From DASQFU01 sp035632955 (GTDB taxonomy: Bacteria; Eisenbacteria; RBG-16-71-46): a stretch of 18,226 nucleotides of DNA. Shown here piece after piece: positions 17,601 to 18,226 of the stretch. Every line of letters begins with the position of its first letter. The first letter of the stretch is position 1. The notes under the pieces were generated by a model, which saw only the letters and a list, made by a program, of their open reading frames with translations, was not told where the DNA came from and made no database searches. The stretch is from NCBI GenBank assembly GCA_035632955.1, contig DASQFU010000161.1, positions 1 to 18,226 of the forward strand. The letters are read 5' to 3'. The position numbers and the translations under genes are program-made.

Positions 17601-18226
17601 GCCAGAGCCTGATGGCGCTCGGCTTGCACGTCCGTGATCCCGAGCGCTTCCAACCTCTCGCGTGCGTGCGACTCTTCGAGCGTCGCGAAGTCCGCGCCGG
17701 AGTCGCGGCTCTCGACCAGCGCCAGCGCCTCTTCGCGGCTGCTAGCCGCACCGAGCAGAAAATCAGCAGCGACGGTTTGCCCGGGGGCGATCTCGACGAC
17801 TTGCCGCAGGCTGAACGCCGGGTCGAGAACGTTGCCGGTGGTCCCGGAAAGCCGGTGGTTCGACGCCAGCGCCCGTGGGAATGACGGATCACGGCCGCGG
17901 CCGAGAAAGCGCGCGCGATCCGTCTCGTGCTCCAAGGCCGACCGGGGAGCGCCCGAGTGCCACCGCAGCGTGTGCACCAACCACGGATGCCGCTCGTCGG
18001 GGCCGCGTGGACGCCGGCGGGCGAGCAGCGCCCCCGGCTCCGCCACGAACTCGGTCTGGACGAACAGATTGGAGAACGCGGGGTGCGCACGGTCAGCGTC
18101 GACCTGGTTCAGCACGACCTCGAGGAAACTCGTGAGCTCGATCGTCCGCGACCGATTGGAGTCGTTGGTGAGCTCGAGGCGCCGAATCTCGACCGGCGAT
18201 GCCACGTCGACGCACACGGTCTGGCG
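14609..18226 (-). CDS. ndvB: Cyclic beta-1,2-glucan synthase-type protein, C-terminal part (two supersandwich domains and GH94 domain), 5' truncated by window
   Basis: 1205 codons are visible and the frame stays open to the window edge, so the N-terminal part is missing. Residue numbers are those of the fragment. About 1-210 form one glycosyltransferase-36-type supersandwich (VEIRRLELTNDSNRSRTIEL, HPAFSNLFVQTEF). About 360-660 form a second (HFNGIGGFTADGREYVIRLE, ASETGAGYTWSVNSREHRLT, VVRLRLTNLGARPRRLSLVS). About 665-1110 are a GH94 (alpha/alpha)6 domain: GYQSGGAFGYRDQLQDAAAL, LHWWHPPLGRGLRTRFADDL, GSGDWNDGMNRVG holding the expected general acid Asp (near 851), SEECRIDGLVQAWAVISGAA, YIKGYVPGVRENGGQYTHAA and HVGRGGWTWYTGSAAWMHR. 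Tandem supersandwiches before GH94 are the C-terminal layout of NdvB/ChvB-type proteins, in which GH94 phosphorolysis trims chain length. Whether the GT84 and cyclisation parts exist here cannot be seen. It is the first visible gene of the block. Confidence 0.93.
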   Translation of the reverse strand, partial: RQTVCVDVASPVEIRRLELTNDSNRSRTIELTSFLEVVLNQVDADRAHPAFSNLFVQTEFVAEPGALLARRRPRGPDERHPWLVHTLRWHSGAPRSALEHETDRARFLGRGRDPSFPRALASNHRLSGTTGNVLDPAFSLRQVVEIAPGQTVAADFLLGAASSREEALALVESRDSGADFATLEESHARERLEALGITDVQAERHQALAGALLRGDPAVRAPREMLARAHGDPASLPRHGIDGRPLVVLDVRRPDVARSLFEALRMRRYWHAVGLDTQLLVLSDDPSLDSIADREGGGVLVQRVAHLPAADLDLIATAADLWIGEPPAPLSLGVAAAADNRALGSDVAARERSATHGEPLRHFNGIGGFTADGREYVIRLELDGGSLRRPPMPWINVVANESFGFLASETGAGYTWSVNSREHRLTPWSNDPVVDPHGEAFYLRDQESGRTWSPMPGPMPSGEPYETRHGFGYTRFVHRCEGIVQDTCLFVPPHDPVKVVRLRLTNLGARPRRLSLVSFQRLILGSSPRSARSVVTSAVGEGRDILLARNRLAPDFAERVAFATVASPANVSSVRVSGDAEAFLGPAGDPARPAALLEGGMLDGRTGAGLEPAFAIEVTLVLPPGETVECAFLLGEGESESAALVLAARYRASGAIDSAFDEATAFWNDLLTGVQIQTPSPALDCMVNGWLIYQTVACRLWGRSAGYQSGGAFGYRDQLQDAAALIPLRPELVRSQILLHASHQFVAGDVLHWWHPPLGRGLRTRFADDLLWLPYLTAHFVQSTGDWSLLDERAPYLDARALEPGEDEAYLLPSEAGESGDLYQHCCRAIDRSLAVGRHGLPLFGSGDWNDGMNRVGREGRGESVWMGFFLYAVLGDFLPICERRADRDRAHRYSEHRERLKQALHEAGWDGAWYRRAYDDAGVPIGSRDSEECRIDGLVQAWAVISGAAPRERAEQALDAVERHLISESEGIIRLLTPPFDHTSQDPGYIKGYVPGVRENGGQYTHAALWVVRALAELGRTERAARLLEMLAPVHHARTPEQVARYQVEPYVVAADVYGAAPHVGRGGWTWYTGSAAWMHRVALESVLGIRFEAGAALVIRPCIPAAWPRYRVSLRLPGENTRYEIMVQNPDNVSGMVVEARADGAPVPIEDGAARVPLRRDGELHSVEIVLGQNGAARETDDGAVAAVSVVMEGSTESEPRGR

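Overview
This is an 18.2-kb, GC-rich, densely coded bacterial window. It contains no rRNA, tRNA, CRISPR array, transposase or phage gene that I can see. The likely source is a Gram-negative, FCB-like lineage such as Candidatus Eisenbacteria. That placement is an inference from a large secreted BNR/sortilin-type propeller ending in a FlgD-like Ig domain, from lipoprotein and Sec signals, and from general composition. No marker here settles it.

Left part (1-2660, minus strand): the gene for transcription terminator Rho (935-2203) is followed after 26 nt by a gene for a cysteine-rich secreted protein of unknown function (186-908). Its stop codon overlaps, as ATGA, the possible start of a lipoprotein of the proline-iminopeptidase-like alpha/beta-hydrolase family, which is cut by the window edge. 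A 457-nt divergent intergenic region separates rho from the next gene.

Middle part (2661-6905, plus strand): a secreted 822-aa beta-propeller with eleven BNR/Asp-box repeats and a C-terminal FlgD-like domain. A 402-nt gap follows, containing an unusual compact palindrome cluster (5259-5345) that can be drawn as a closing stem enclosing three hairpins. After it comes a cytoplasmic GH1 beta-glucosidase.

Right part (6902-18226, minus strand): a six-gene, near-gapless block that looks like one operon. In transcription order it encodes the C-terminal 1205 residues of a cyclic beta-1,2-glucan synthase-type protein (two supersandwich domains plus a GH94 phosphorylase domain), a GH144-type 'glucoamylase family' lipoprotein (the family of endo-beta-1,2-glucanases), an ABC sugar-binding lipoprotein, two MalF/MalG-type permeases, and a 1045-aa secreted protein. 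That last protein has two carbohydrate-binding-like N-terminal domains and an unassigned (alpha/alpha)6 glycosidase-like C-terminal half. Three consecutive junctions are 4-nt NTGA overlaps using TTG, GTG and ATG starts. The GH1 gene converges on the block and shares a CTAG with its last stop codon.

The most economical reading is a beta-1,2-glucan (sophoro-oligosaccharide) locus. Extracellular or periplasmic GH144 and the 1045-aa enzyme would trim polymer, the binding protein and permeases would import oligosaccharides, and cytoplasmic GH1 would finish to glucose. The NdvB-like protein would make, size or phosphorolyse the polymer. The 1045-aa protein is the best candidate for undescribed enzymology. 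No ABC ATPase and no dedicated regulator lie in the window.
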